Assembly: GCF_900115185.1 (NCBI RefSeq)
Contig: NZ_FOVN01000007.1
Coordinates: 1 to 64,000 of the forward strand
From: Algorimicrobium echini
GTDB taxonomy: Bacteria; Bacteroidota; Bacteroidia; Flavobacteriales; Flavobacteriaceae
Length of the DNA stretch: 64,000 nt
Direction: 5' to 3'
The notes beneath the pieces were generated by a model. The model saw only the letters and a program-made list of their open reading frames with translations. It did no database searches and was not told the DNA's origin. The position numbers were made by a program, and so were the translations under genes. Of the stretch, positions 36,431-45,131 are shown piece after piece. Every line of letters begins with the position of its first letter. The stretch's first letter is position 1.

Positions 36431-38053
36431 ATGAAAAAACTTTTAACACTAGCCATTTTTGCAACCATACTTTCTTGTGAAAAAGAAAAAATAGCAGTTG
36501 ATACACTTGTAATTAACGGAAACATCTACACGGTAAACGGTAATTTTGATAAAGCGGAAGCCTTCGCCATAAAAGATGGTAAGTTTTTAGAAATTGCCTC
36601 TTCAAAAATACTTCAGGAAAAATACGCTGCAGATACTATTATAGATGCCCAAGGCAAAACTATTGTGCCAGGTTTAATTGATGCCCATTGCCATTTTTAT
36701 GGATTGGGAATGAATTTGCAAGAAGTAGATTTAACAGGAACGACTAGTCTGGACGCGGTAATAAAACGTGTATTAGACTATCAAAACGAAAGGCAAATGC
36801 CCTTTATAATTGGTCGTGGTTGGGATCAAAACGATTGGGATGACAAAAATTTCCCGAATAAAAAGTTATTAGATGCTTTATTTCCTGAAACTCCTGTAGC
36901 ATTAACTAGAATTGATGGTCATGCTATGTTATGTAATCAAGCGGCATTAGATTTAGCTAAAATTACTAAAGACACAAAAATTGAAGGAGGCGAAATTAGT
37001 GTTGAAAATGGTGAACTAACAGGTATTTTAATTGATAACCCAATGCTTTTGGTGGAAGCTGTTTTTCCAAAACCAACCAGAACACTTCAAATTAACGGAT
37101 TATTAGATGCTCAAAAAATATGTGCTGATTTCGGTTTAACCACCGTTTCAGATGCTGGATTAGATAGAGGTGTCATTGAATTAATTGATAGTTTACAACA
37201 AACAGGCGATTTGCAAATGCGTGTTTATGCTATGATTTCTAACACGAAAGAAAATTTAGATTATTATTTGCCTAACGGAAAAATTAAAACAGATAAGTTA
37301 AATGTGCAATCAGTAAAAGTCTATGCAGATGGCGCATTAGGTTCCCGTGGAGCTGCCCTTAAAGCACCATATTCGGATAAAGAAAATCATTTTGGTGCCA
37401 TGGTTATTGGTCTGGATGATTTTAAAAAGTTAGCCACCCGTATTGAAGCTGCAAATTTCCAAATGAATACGCATGCTATTGGAGATTCCGCTAATAGATA
37501 CGTTTTAGCAACGTATAATAAAACCTTACAAGGAAAAACCGACAAGCGATGGCGCGTGGAACACGCACAAATAATTACAGACAACGATTTTGATTATTTT
37601 AAAAATGAAAACATCATTCCTTCCATTCAGCCAACACATGCCACTAGCGATATGTATTGGGCGGAAGACAGGTTAGGAGCCGAACGTATAAAAGGGGCAT
37701 ATGCTTATAAAACACTTTTAGATATAAGTGGAAAAGTAGCATTAGGAACTGATTTTCCAGTAGAACAGGTGAGTCCGTTTTTAACCTTTTATGCAGCCGT
37801 TTCTAGGAAAGATGTTTCTGGCTTTCCTGATAATGGCTTTAATATGAAAGATGGTTTAAGCAGAGAAGAAACTTTGAAAGGGATGACTCTTTGGGCTGCT
37901 TACTCTAATTTTGAAGAAACCGAAAAGGGCAGTATTGAAGCTGGAAAACTTGCCGATTTTATTATTCTTGATCGTGATATAATGAGTGTCGATATTCATA
38001 AGGTTCCTGAAACAAAAGTTGAGCAAACTTATATAGGTGGTAAAAGTCTATAA
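36431..38053 (+). CDS. Amidohydrolase, YtcJ/NfdA-like (amidohydrolase family 3), lipoprotein
   Basis: 540 aa. The lipoprotein signal (MKKLLTLAIFATILSCEKEK, lipobox ILSC, Cys16) suggests membrane anchoring. The metallo-hydrolase N-terminal motif GLIDAHCHFYGLG is near 80-92, followed by the family's GRGWDQNDWD, DGHAMLCNQ, YADGALGSRGA, HAIGDSAN, RVEHAQII and ALGTDFPVEQVSP. It hydrolyses amide or N-formyl bonds of unknown small substrates. The following gene starts 29 bases after its stop and may be cotranscribed. Confidence 0.88.
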   Translation: MKKLLTLAIFATILSCEKEKIAVDTLVINGNIYTVNGNFDKAEAFAIKDGKFLEIASSKILQEKYAADTIIDAQGKTIVPGLIDAHCHFYGLGMNLQEVDLTGTTSLDAVIKRVLDYQNERQMPFIIGRGWDQNDWDDKNFPNKKLLDALFPETPVALTRIDGHAMLCNQAALDLAKITKDTKIEGGEISVENGELTGILIDNPMLLVEAVFPKPTRTLQINGLLDAQKICADFGLTTVSDAGLDRGVIELIDSLQQTGDLQMRVYAMISNTKENLDYYLPNGKIKTDKLNVQSVKVYADGALGSRGAALKAPYSDKENHFGAMVIGLDDFKKLATRIEAANFQMNTHAIGDSANRYVLATYNKTLQGKTDKRWRVEHAQIITDNDFDYFKNENIIPSIQPTHATSDMYWAEDRLGAERIKGAYAYKTLLDISGKVALGTDFPVEQVSPFLTFYAAVSRKDVSGFPDNGFNMKDGLSREETLKGMTLWAAYSNFEETEKGSIEAGKLADFIILDRDIMSVDIHKVPETKVEQTYIGGKSL

Positions 38054-38082
38054 AAAAATATAAGTTAGATTAAATTATTAAG

Positions 38083-38709
38083 ATGAAAAAAATTAGTACC
38101 CTAATTGTTTTCCTGTGCTTTCAGTTTAGTTTTTCTCAATATAATACGGATTGGGAAGAAGCGGTTGTTTATTTAAAAGATGGTACATCTTTAAAAGGTG
38201 AAGGAAGAATGTCTATGCAATCTTCTCCTATTACTTCAGGTGGTAACGAAACGTTCCGGCTTTCGGAAGGCAAGGGGAAACCAACACATACTTTAAAAGC
38301 TAAAGACATTGATAGTATTGTTTTTAAATTGGATTTCAGAACAAAAATAAACGGGAGAAAAGAGGATAGAAAAAGATCTGCTAGATTTGTTGTTTTTCCT
38401 AAAAATGAGAAAGAATCTAAATTTGGTTTTGCTGAATTGCTTGTTGATGGAAAATTACGACTGTTGCAAAGAACGGTATCTTCATCAAATAACAACCATC
38501 ACAGAATTTTTGATCAACAATTGCTTCAATTTAAAGGAGAAATTCCTTTAATCGGGTCTACCAATATGGGTCTACCAGCGTTTAAAAAGAAAGCGAAAGA
38601 GTACTTTCAAGATTGTCCTACCTTGGTAAGTAAATTAGAAGCGAAAACCTATAGAAGTGATGATTTGGAAGCTATAGTAAATTACTTTAACGCTAATTGC
38701 GCCAAATAA
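38083..38709 (+). CDS. Secreted hypothetical protein, 208 aa
   Basis: Signal peptide 1-18 (FSFSQ). The remaining part has a beta-rich half (YLKDGTSLKGEGRMS, KAKDIDSIVFKLDF) that resembles the DUF4412/GLPGLI-neighbour type of short periplasmic domains, then a helical C-terminus with two cysteines. I do not recognise a family. The last 28 bases overlap the convergent methyltransferase gene. Confidence 0.6.
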   Translation: MKKISTLIVFLCFQFSFSQYNTDWEEAVVYLKDGTSLKGEGRMSMQSSPITSGGNETFRLSEGKGKPTHTLKAKDIDSIVFKLDFRTKINGRKEDRKRSARFVVFPKNEKESKFGFAELLVDGKLRLLQRTVSSSNNNHHRIFDQQLLQFKGEIPLIGSTNMGLPAFKKKAKEYFQDCPTLVSKLEAKTYRSDDLEAIVNYFNANCAK

Positions 38710-39386
38710 TCAAAATGTTCACCTTCCAGTATCTTTTTACATTTTAAACCAACCGATTGACAAGCAAGGTTTAACGTTTCAAAATCTAAATACAACCATT
38801 TCATTGGAATTTCATCTTCGCCTTGGTAACTTAAATAGTAGTCCAATTCGCCATAATAATTCGCTTGGGTGTCAATCCATAATCCGCCATCATCATCTTC
38901 GTACATATATTTTATATCTGAAGAATCTATTAAAATCTGACCATCAGGTTTCAACAGCGATTTTAAATGTTTTAGGTACTTACTGACTTCCGATAGCTCT
39001 TGGAAAATTCCCGTACCATTCATTAATAATAAAACGGTGTCAAAAGTTTCGGTTTCATCCAAAAGTGATTTTAACACCGCGTTTTTAACACCGCGTTTTT
39101 TAGCAACAGCAATGGCTCCCTCGGAAATATCAATGGCTTTAACCGAAAAACCTTTTTCTTGTAAATATAAGGTATGACTTCCTGCACCACAACCAACATC
39201 TAAAATGGTTCCTCTTGCTAATTTTAATGCTTTTTGTTCTAGTTTGGGCATTTCTTTAAAGCGCCTAAATAAATAAGGAATGGGTAATTCATCATCTTCA
39301 GAAATATTAGTAGATGTGATTATGTCTTCTGTGTAATTGCCAGATTGGTAGTCTAATAACGCCTTCCCGAATAAATCTTTTGTCAT
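38682..39386 (-). CDS. Class I SAM-dependent methyltransferase
   Basis: 234 aa from ATG 39386 (MTKDLFGKALLDYQSG); an upstream TTG at 39404 would only add six residues. Motif I ILDVGCGAGSHTLYL, motif post-I FSVKAIDIS, motif II FDTVLLLMNGTGIF and motif III LLKPDGQILIDSSD are clear. Cytoplasmic small-molecule or protein methyltransferase, substrate unknown. Convergent with the secreted protein gene, with a 28-base overlap of the coding ends. Confidence 0.82.
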   Translation of the reverse strand: MTKDLFGKALLDYQSGNYTEDIITSTNISEDDELPIPYLFRRFKEMPKLEQKALKLARGTILDVGCGAGSHTLYLQEKGFSVKAIDISEGAIAVAKKRGVKNAVLKSLLDETETFDTVLLLMNGTGIFQELSEVSKYLKHLKSLLKPDGQILIDSSDIKYMYEDDDGGLWIDTQANYYGELDYYLSYQGEDEIPMKWLYLDFETLNLACQSVGLKCKKILEGEHFDYLAQLALK

Positions 39387-39449
39387 AACTTTTATAATAG
39401 GCAACTCTTAAAATGGTTTAAAATAGAAAAGGTTTAAGCTAACTTTCGT

Positions 39450-39457
39450 TACTTTTG
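39450..39457 (+). promoter_or_regulatory. Putative -7 box just before the YkgJ-like gene
   Basis: TACTTTTG matches TAnnTTTG only 5 bases before the ATG at 39462. Transcription would start about at the ATG, so the mRNA would be leaderless, or the internal ATG at 39471 is used. Confidence 0.4.
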
Positions 39458-39461
39458 CAAT

Positions 39462-39956
39462 ATGCAAAACATGTTAAATATCCTTCCAAAACTTGCCAAA
39501 GATAAGCATAAGGAAAATAAAGATTTCTTTAAAAGGCTAAAAAAGAAGCCACCCAAACAATTGGATTACATCATGCAAGAACTTCATGATGCTGAATTTC
39601 AAAAAACCGATTGTTTAGCATGTGCAAATTGTTGTAAAACAACAGGGCCTTTATTTACAAATAAAGATGTAGAGCGCATTTCAAAGCACTTTAAAATGAA
39701 ACCACAACCCTTTATCGATCAGTTTTTGCGTATTGATGAAGATAACGATTACGTGTTACAATCCGTGCCATGCACGTTTTTAGGTGCCGATAATTATTGT
39801 AGTATTTATGAAGTAAGACCAAAAGCCTGTAGCGAATTTCCACATACAGATAGAAAGAAGTTTCAGCAAATTTCTAATCTTACTATGAAAAATGTTGAAA
39901 TCTGTCCTGCAGCTTATAATATTGTTGAAGAAATGAAAAAACGGATTAAATTTTAA
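39462..39956 (+). CDS. YkgJ family cysteine cluster protein
   Basis: 164 aa. The cysteine pattern CLACANCCKTTGP, PCTFLGADNYCSIYEVRPKACSEFP and EICPAA is that of the YkgJ/CxxCxxCC zinc- or iron-binding family, length normal. Function unknown (proposed metal-binding or Fe-S). Single gene, followed by the desaturase-like gene after 34 bases. Confidence 0.88.
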   Translation: MQNMLNILPKLAKDKHKENKDFFKRLKKKPPKQLDYIMQELHDAEFQKTDCLACANCCKTTGPLFTNKDVERISKHFKMKPQPFIDQFLRIDEDNDYVLQSVPCTFLGADNYCSIYEVRPKACSEFPHTDRKKFQQISNLTMKNVEICPAAYNIVEEMKKRIKF

Positions 39957-39990
39957 ATTGAACTTTTACTATATTTAAGCAAAAAAGAAT

Positions 39991-40830
39991 TTGGAGGCTA
40001 TTATTACATACTTTGAAACCATTCCTACTTTACACCGCAGTATTTTATTAGTTGGTGGTATTATGTTTTTCTGGTTTTTAGAAGGCGCTTTACCTTTGTT
40101 TCAATTTAGCTATAAAAAATGGAAGCACGCTTGGCCAAATTTATTTTTTACGCTAACAACCATCATAATTAACTTTGGATTAGCTTTTTTATTACTAAAA
40201 TCGACAGATTGGGTTGCAGCAAATAATTTCGGAATCATTAATTGGTTACCCGACATGCCATTAGGTTTATATGCACTTTTAGGTGTGTTACTATTGGACT
40301 TTTTCGGAGCTTATTTAGCGCATTTTGTAGAACATAAAGTTAAACCGCTTTGGATGGTTCATTTGGTACATCACACTGATCATTATGTAGATACCACAAC
40401 TGGAAACAGACACCATCCAATAGAGAGTGTTATTCGGTTTACTTTTACCATTCTTGGTGTGCTCATTGTGGGAACACCTATAGCTATTGTGTTTTTATAC
40501 CAATCGCTTTCCGTTATATTTACACAATTAACACATGCTAATATAAAAATGCCTAGAAAGCTTGATAAATTCATGAGTTATGTGTTTGTGTCGCCTGATA
40601 TGCATAAAGTTCACCATCATTATATTCTACCATATACAGATTCTAATTATGGTAATATTTTTTCTGTTTGGGACAGGCTCTTTGGAACCTACATGAAATT
40701 AGATCGTGATAAAATTGTTTATGGTGTAGATGTGTTTCCAGATGAAGTGGCTAATGGTAAAATAGGGGAATTATTAAAGCAGCCTTTTCAAAAATATCAA
40801 AAGCCCACTGTTATAGCACATAAGGAGTAG
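39991..40830 (+). CDS. Sterol desaturase / fatty acid hydroxylase family protein
   Basis: 279 aa, integral membrane. The di-iron histidine motifs are complete: AHFVEH (HxxxH), HLVHHTDH (HxxHH) and, near the C-terminus, HKVHHH. Four or five membrane helices surround them. It hydroxylates or desaturates a lipid; the substrate is unknown. The start is TTG at 39991 (MEAIITYFETIP); no ATG is available before the first helix. Follows the YkgJ-like gene by 34 bases. Confidence 0.83.
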   Translation: MEAIITYFETIPTLHRSILLVGGIMFFWFLEGALPLFQFSYKKWKHAWPNLFFTLTTIIINFGLAFLLLKSTDWVAANNFGIINWLPDMPLGLYALLGVLLLDFFGAYLAHFVEHKVKPLWMVHLVHHTDHYVDTTTGNRHHPIESVIRFTFTILGVLIVGTPIAIVFLYQSLSVIFTQLTHANIKMPRKLDKFMSYVFVSPDMHKVHHHYILPYTDSNYGNIFSVWDRLFGTYMKLDRDKIVYGVDVFPDEVANGKIGELLKQPFQKYQKPTVIAHKE

Positions 40831-40963
40831 AATTGGTTTGTGTTTTTAATATAAAACACCTACTTAAGCCATTTTCATCCGAGTTTCTTGCTGTTTATAG
40901 ATATTATGATAATAAACTTACTCCGTTTGTTTAGATTTATCACGAGAGATTAATATACTGTTG

Positions 40964-40989
40964 TTGTGTTAGTTATGAATATAACACAA
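40964..40989. promoter_or_regulatory. Inverted repeat before the small secreted protein gene
   Basis: TTGTGTTA (40964-40971) and TAACACAA (40982-40989) form a perfect 8+8 inverted repeat with a 10-base spacer, ending 7 bases before the ATG at 40997. It could be an operator or mRNA hairpin hiding the start. Confidence 0.35.
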
Positions 40990-40996
40990 TGATTTT

Positions 40997-41380
40997 ATGA
41001 GAATATACATTTTCCTGATATTACTATTAATTGTTTTTTTTAATAGTCATTTAGCCATTTCCCAAAGTAGTTATAGAGCCAAAATAGAAAAGAACACTAA
41101 TTTAGAAGCGCAAACGTTATTTCACGAATTAAATAAAACTACGGATACACTCCTATTACAAAGTCCTACCAAAATTAGTCATATTTATTCTATTAATACA
41201 GCCTATAAACGAGAAATAGATAGATATATAAATACAAAAAATTATAAGTTACCACTTCAAAATTTATCTAAAGGTAAACATGTTTTAGTAGTTTCTCAAT
41301 CAGCTAAAAAAATAGTTTTTGTAATTCACATAATAGATGCTTTTGCAACTATTGAAAGGAGCAAACTAACCTATAACTAA
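40997..41380 (+). CDS. Small secreted protein, 127 aa, paralogue of the next gene
   Basis: Signal peptide 1-22 (AISQ). The mature part (NLEAQTLFHELNKTTDTLLLQS, then LPLQNLSKGKHVLVV) is beta-rich and resembles a small Ig-like or sorting-tail-like fold. The same layout is seen in the next protein (DTLLLKS, VPLSFLDVGNYTLSVL), so the two are tandem paralogues. Family not recognised and function unknown. Confidence 0.6.
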   Translation: MRIYIFLILLLIVFFNSHLAISQSSYRAKIEKNTNLEAQTLFHELNKTTDTLLLQSPTKISHIYSINTAYKREIDRYINTKNYKLPLQNLSKGKHVLVVSQSAKKIVFVIHIIDAFATIERSKLTYN

Positions 41381-41424
41381 ATAAGTTAGAACCGTATTTT
41401 AATAACCTGCAAGCGCCATATTTT

Positions 41425-41465
41425 ATCTGTTTGTCGATTATTTCTTCAACAATAATCTGTTTGTC
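41425..41465 (+). repeat. Two direct repeats ATCTGTTTGTC, 30 bp apart
   Basis: ATCTGTTTGTC occurs at 41425-41435 and 41455-41465 in the gap between the paralogous genes, and the inverted partial match AAACAGAT is at 41566-41573. Spacing of about three helical turns could mark a regulator site. Confidence 0.3.
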
Positions 41466-41595
41466 TAATAAATATAAAACCTGAACGAATAAATATTCAT
41501 TTATTTGAGGTGCTTGTTGCAACTCATTACTTTTACAGTATTAAATATCTGATTAATAGCCCTAAAACAGATTGTTTAATTTAAAGATATTCGTC

Positions 41596-42384
41596 ATGAA
41601 ACTATTTAGTAAAATGATGTTTATGATTTTAGTTACTAGTTGCCATTTTGTTTCCCTCGCACAAAGTAATATCTATTCTACTATAACAAAAAACATAAAT
41701 AGTAAAGCAGCCACTTTGGATCATAATTTGAACACTTCAGGTGATACCTTGTTGCTTAAAAGTAAATTTCCTCTTTCAAAAATTGAAATTATTAGTGATT
41801 CTGGTGTACAAGTTATGCCACTTGGTGGTGATAAAAAGGATGTAAAAGTGCCTTTAAGTTTTTTAGATGTTGGTAATTATACGCTTTCTGTATTATTTAT
41901 AGAAGGTAAAGATGATACTTATATCTACAGTAAAACCGTGGTTTTTAAAATTGCTAGATTGCTACCAATAATGGAGTTTACAGCGGCTAATACACGATTA
42001 GCAACAACTACAGACCTGGATAACGACATGGTTTTAAAATCGTCTGAAGTAAACGATTCAGAACCAAATAAATTTGCGAATTCAGAAAAGAAATCCAAAC
42101 AACTTCATGACATAAAAAGTGTTTTGATAAATGAACAAACCCGAAAGCAGTTTTATCCTTCAGGTGAAACAACGTTAAAGGAAGAAAAATTTATTAATAA
42201 TAATGAAGCCTTAGCGACATCCAACAATTCAAAAATTAGTAAACGTGATACCGAAGGGACAATTTTTGTTCCTTATAGTTTGTCTGATCCGAGACGTCTG
42301 AGTAATGATAAACGCTACGTCATTCAAACACGAGCAGAATACAGAGCAGTTAACTTAAGACCAAACGGAAAGCCCTACGATTAG
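41596..42384 (+). CDS. Secreted protein, 262 aa, paralogue of the preceding gene
   Basis: I start at ATG 41596 (MKLFSKMMFMILVTSCHFVS), preferred over an upstream TTG (41572) because the signal peptide begins there. The N-terminal beta-rich domain (to ~130) matches the preceding small protein. The C-terminal half (~135-262) is polar and low in hydrophobics (many Lys/Asn/Ser), ending RAVNLRPNGKPYD, without a recognised domain. Function unknown. Confidence 0.6.
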   Translation: MKLFSKMMFMILVTSCHFVSLAQSNIYSTITKNINSKAATLDHNLNTSGDTLLLKSKFPLSKIEIISDSGVQVMPLGGDKKDVKVPLSFLDVGNYTLSVLFIEGKDDTYIYSKTVVFKIARLLPIMEFTAANTRLATTTDLDNDMVLKSSEVNDSEPNKFANSEKKSKQLHDIKSVLINEQTRKQFYPSGETTLKEEKFINNNEALATSNNSKISKRDTEGTIFVPYSLSDPRRLSNDKRYVIQTRAEYRAVNLRPNGKPYD

Positions 42385-42391
42385 TAATGGC

Positions 42392-43657
42392 CTACTGGTA
42401 TATTAAATAAGGCTGTCGCATGGTGTCATAGCTTTGCAAATCACGAACCCATGTTTTCTTAATTTCATATGCGGTATGACGTGTTTCAATTTGTTTTTGC
42501 AACTCATCGGTTCCAGCTAATTTTATGAAAAAGTTATTGAAAAAAGTGTCCTTATCCGGTGTTGCCTGGTAAGCTCTAATTAAATAATTCAAATCCAATC
42601 GGTTTAATGGTTTCGTGTCGCTTAAATCCAAACCATAACAAACTTTTCCTTCATGTTTTGGATATTTGGAACCTTCATTTGGTTTTGGAGTAAACTCAAA
42701 ATTATAATTGAACATCTTTTTGTCCAGAAATGGACTTCCAAAAATTTGAAACTGTTTGTCTGTTCCTCGTCCAGCACTCACGTTGGTGCCTTCAAAAAAA
42801 CACAAACTTGGATACAGATTTATAGCCACATCATTCGGTAAATTTGGCGATGGTTTAATGGGTAAACTATAAGCTGTTTGGTGCGTATAATTTTTTACAG
42901 GGATAACAGTTAGCTTACAATTAACGTTGTTTTTCAACCACTTTTCGCCATTTATCATTTGGGCATATTCGCCAATAGTCATACCATGAACCACAGGAAC
43001 TGGATGCATGCCAACAAAACTTTTATGAGCCATTTCTAAAACAGGACCATCTATATAATGACCGTTTGGATTGGGTCTGTCTAAAATTAAGAGCGGAATA
43101 TTTTGTTCTGCACAAGCTTCCATAACATAATGTAATGAGGATATGTAAGTGTAAAAACGGGCACCAACGTCTTGAATGTCAAAAATTATATAATCAATAT
43201 CAGCCAATTGTTCAGGTTTTGGTTTTTTATTATCGCCATAAAGTGAAATTATAGGCAAGCCGGTTTTGGTGTCTATTCCATCTTTTACAACTTCGCCAGC
43301 ATCAGCAGTTCCGCGAAAACCATGTTCGGGCGCAAATACTTTTTTTATGTTTAAGTCTAATGCCGCTAATGAATCTACCAAATGTGTGTAACTTGAATGT
43401 CCCGAGTTTTTAAATATAACGGAAGTCTGATTGGCAACAATGCCAATTCGTTTTCCTTTTAAAAGTGGTAAATAGACATTAGTTTGATTAGCACCAACCA
43501 CTAAATCTTTTTTCGTTTCAAGATTAGAATGTGCTGCTTTTTGAAGCATATTTGTTTTTTCAGCTGATTCTGTTTGTGAAAAGTTTCCACAAGAAATCAG
43601 TACCATAACAAATAATAAAACTGTATTTTTGAATCGATTTAAAAGTAATTGCATCAT
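42392..43657 (-). CDS. namZ: Exo-beta-N-acetylmuramidase NamZ (DUF1343), lipoprotein
   Basis: 422 aa from ATG 43657 or 43654; the reading frame continues upstream only through antisense sequence of the permease gene. The signal (RFKNTVLLFVMVLISCGNFS) has lipobox LISC. Family motifs: KRIGIVANQTSV, FAPEHGFRGTADAGE, IIFDIQDVGARFYTYISSL and LILDRPNPNG. NamZ cleaves N-acetylmuramic acid from non-reducing ends of peptidoglycan fragments in wall recycling. The start codon abuts that of the divergent permease gene (TTG at 43658). Confidence 0.85.
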   Translation of the reverse strand: MMQLLLNRFKNTVLLFVMVLISCGNFSQTESAEKTNMLQKAAHSNLETKKDLVVGANQTNVYLPLLKGKRIGIVANQTSVIFKNSGHSSYTHLVDSLAALDLNIKKVFAPEHGFRGTADAGEVVKDGIDTKTGLPIISLYGDNKKPKPEQLADIDYIIFDIQDVGARFYTYISSLHYVMEACAEQNIPLLILDRPNPNGHYIDGPVLEMAHKSFVGMHPVPVVHGMTIGEYAQMINGEKWLKNNVNCKLTVIPVKNYTHQTAYSLPIKPSPNLPNDVAINLYPSLCFFEGTNVSAGRGTDKQFQIFGSPFLDKKMFNYNFEFTPKPNEGSKYPKHEGKVCYGLDLSDTKPLNRLDLNYLIRAYQATPDKDTFFNNFFIKLAGTDELQKQIETRHTAYEIKKTWVRDLQSYDTMRQPYLIYQ

Positions 43658-44893
43658 TTGAATTTCGAATATTTTATAGCAAAACGCATTATTGACAGTA
43701 AAGCGTATAAAAGTAGCGTTTCGGCACCAATAATAAAAATTGGAATTGCTGCTATAGCTATTGGTATTATTGTGATGATGATTTCCATTGCCACTGGAAT
43801 AGGGCTTCAACAAAAAATTCGTGATAAAGTAGTGGCTTTCAACGGTCATTTAATGATTTCCAAGTTTGGTGATAATAATTCGCAAGAGAGTGATGGGGCA
43901 CTTTCATTAGACCAAGATTTTTATCCTGAATTCAAATCGGTTAAAGGTGTTTCTCATATTCAGGGTGTAGCCACTAAATTTGGTATTATAAGAACGGAAA
44001 CTGATTTTGAAGCCGTTATTGTAAAAGGTGTTGGTACGGATTATAAATGGGACTATTTCCAAGAATACCTAGTTAAAGGCAAATTACCAGAATATACAGA
44101 TGCCTACAGTGAAGATGTGTTACTATCTGAATACATAGCCAATAGGTTGCATGTAACAGTTGGAGACACCATTCAAACCTATTTTGTTAATAATGACTAC
44201 AACAAACAGCCACGTATTATTCCGTACAAAATTGTGGGTATTTATAATTCTGGATTTCAGGAGTTTGATAAAACCTATGTTATTTCGCATATCAAACATT
44301 TGCAACGTATTAATAAATGGGAAAAAGACCAAGTAGGTCATTTTGAGCTTTTTGTGGACGATTATTCGCAACTAGACCCTGTACGCGAGCAAGTTTATCA
44401 AAACACACCACCTGAATTTAATACGGTTACAGTAGAGAAAAAATTCGAATCTATTTTTGAGTGGATTACTATTTTTGTTAAAAACATTTATGGTATTATT
44501 GGTATTATGATTCTAGTCGCCGGTTTTAATATGGTTACTGCTTTATTAGTACTTATTTTGGAACGAACCCAAATGATTGGTATTTTAAAAGCATTGGGAA
44601 GTAATAATTGGACCATTCGGAAAATATTTTTATACAACGCCTCCTATTTAATAATTTTAGGCTTATTCTGGGGAAATCTCATAGGTTTAGGTATTCTATT
44701 AACCCAAAAATATTTTAAAATTTTCCCGTTAGATCCTAATGTGTATTATGTAAGTGAAGCACCTGTTTACTTAAGTATCACTTATATTGCCGCTTTAAAT
44801 ATAGGAACGTTTATTCTTTGTTTACTCATGTTGTTGATTCCTTCTTACATTATTACTAAAATATCGCCAGTTAAAGCTATTCGTTTTGAGTAG
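43658..44893 (+). CDS. FtsX-like ABC transporter permease (LolC/LolE type)
   Basis: 411 aa. I choose TTG at 43658, giving the family-typical start NFEYFIAKRIIDS; another TTG lies three codons upstream (43649). N-terminal helix ~22-46 (IKIGIAAIAIGIIVMMISIA), a periplasmic MacB-like domain (~50-265) and three C-terminal helices with VTALLVLILERTQMIGILKALGS, the LolE signature. It probably extracts lipoproteins with a LolD-type ATPase not in this window. Its -7 box TATTTTTG lies inside the NamZ coding sequence (43623-43631). Confidence 0.85.
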   Translation: MNFEYFIAKRIIDSKAYKSSVSAPIIKIGIAAIAIGIIVMMISIATGIGLQQKIRDKVVAFNGHLMISKFGDNNSQESDGALSLDQDFYPEFKSVKGVSHIQGVATKFGIIRTETDFEAVIVKGVGTDYKWDYFQEYLVKGKLPEYTDAYSEDVLLSEYIANRLHVTVGDTIQTYFVNNDYNKQPRIIPYKIVGIYNSGFQEFDKTYVISHIKHLQRINKWEKDQVGHFELFVDDYSQLDPVREQVYQNTPPEFNTVTVEKKFESIFEWITIFVKNIYGIIGIMILVAGFNMVTALLVLILERTQMIGILKALGSNNWTIRKIFLYNASYLIILGLFWGNLIGLGILLTQKYFKIFPLDPNVYYVSEAPVYLSITYIAALNIGTFILCLLMLLIPSYIITKISPVKAIRFE

Positions 44894-45047
44894 TAGGTAG
44901 TTTGTGGTAATCAGGGAGTTACATTAAGTTTTTTAAGCTATCTCCATAATATCTGTAAAATCGGCTCTATGAATCACTGCATATTTCCATCAATCTGTGT
45001 AAACACACTCCCAAACAAAAAACTTTCGTGCTTTCCTATCAAAATCA

Positions 45048-45055
45048 TACCTTTG
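45048..45055 (+). promoter_or_regulatory. Putative promoter -7 box of the cysteine-synthase-like gene
   Basis: TACCTTTG fits TAnnTTTG, 77 bases upstream of the ATG at 45132. The leader downstream contains GTGCT...AGCAC arms (about 45086-45110). Confidence 0.4.
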
Positions 45056-45131
45056 CAATTCTAATTTAAGAACGCATGTAAAAAGGTGCTCGTTATAGCT
45101 TAATTAGCACGATTACCTGAAATAATAACTT

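Noticed and set aside
43658-43849. N-terminal extension of NamZ (MTVESHYFITNF...)
   Set aside because: It is antisense of the permease and lacks a signal peptide; the lipoprotein signal begins at 43657.
45056-45131. Riboswitch before the cysteine-synthase-like gene
   Set aside because: Only a short GTGCT/AGCAC stem is visible; no known riboswitch core recognised.
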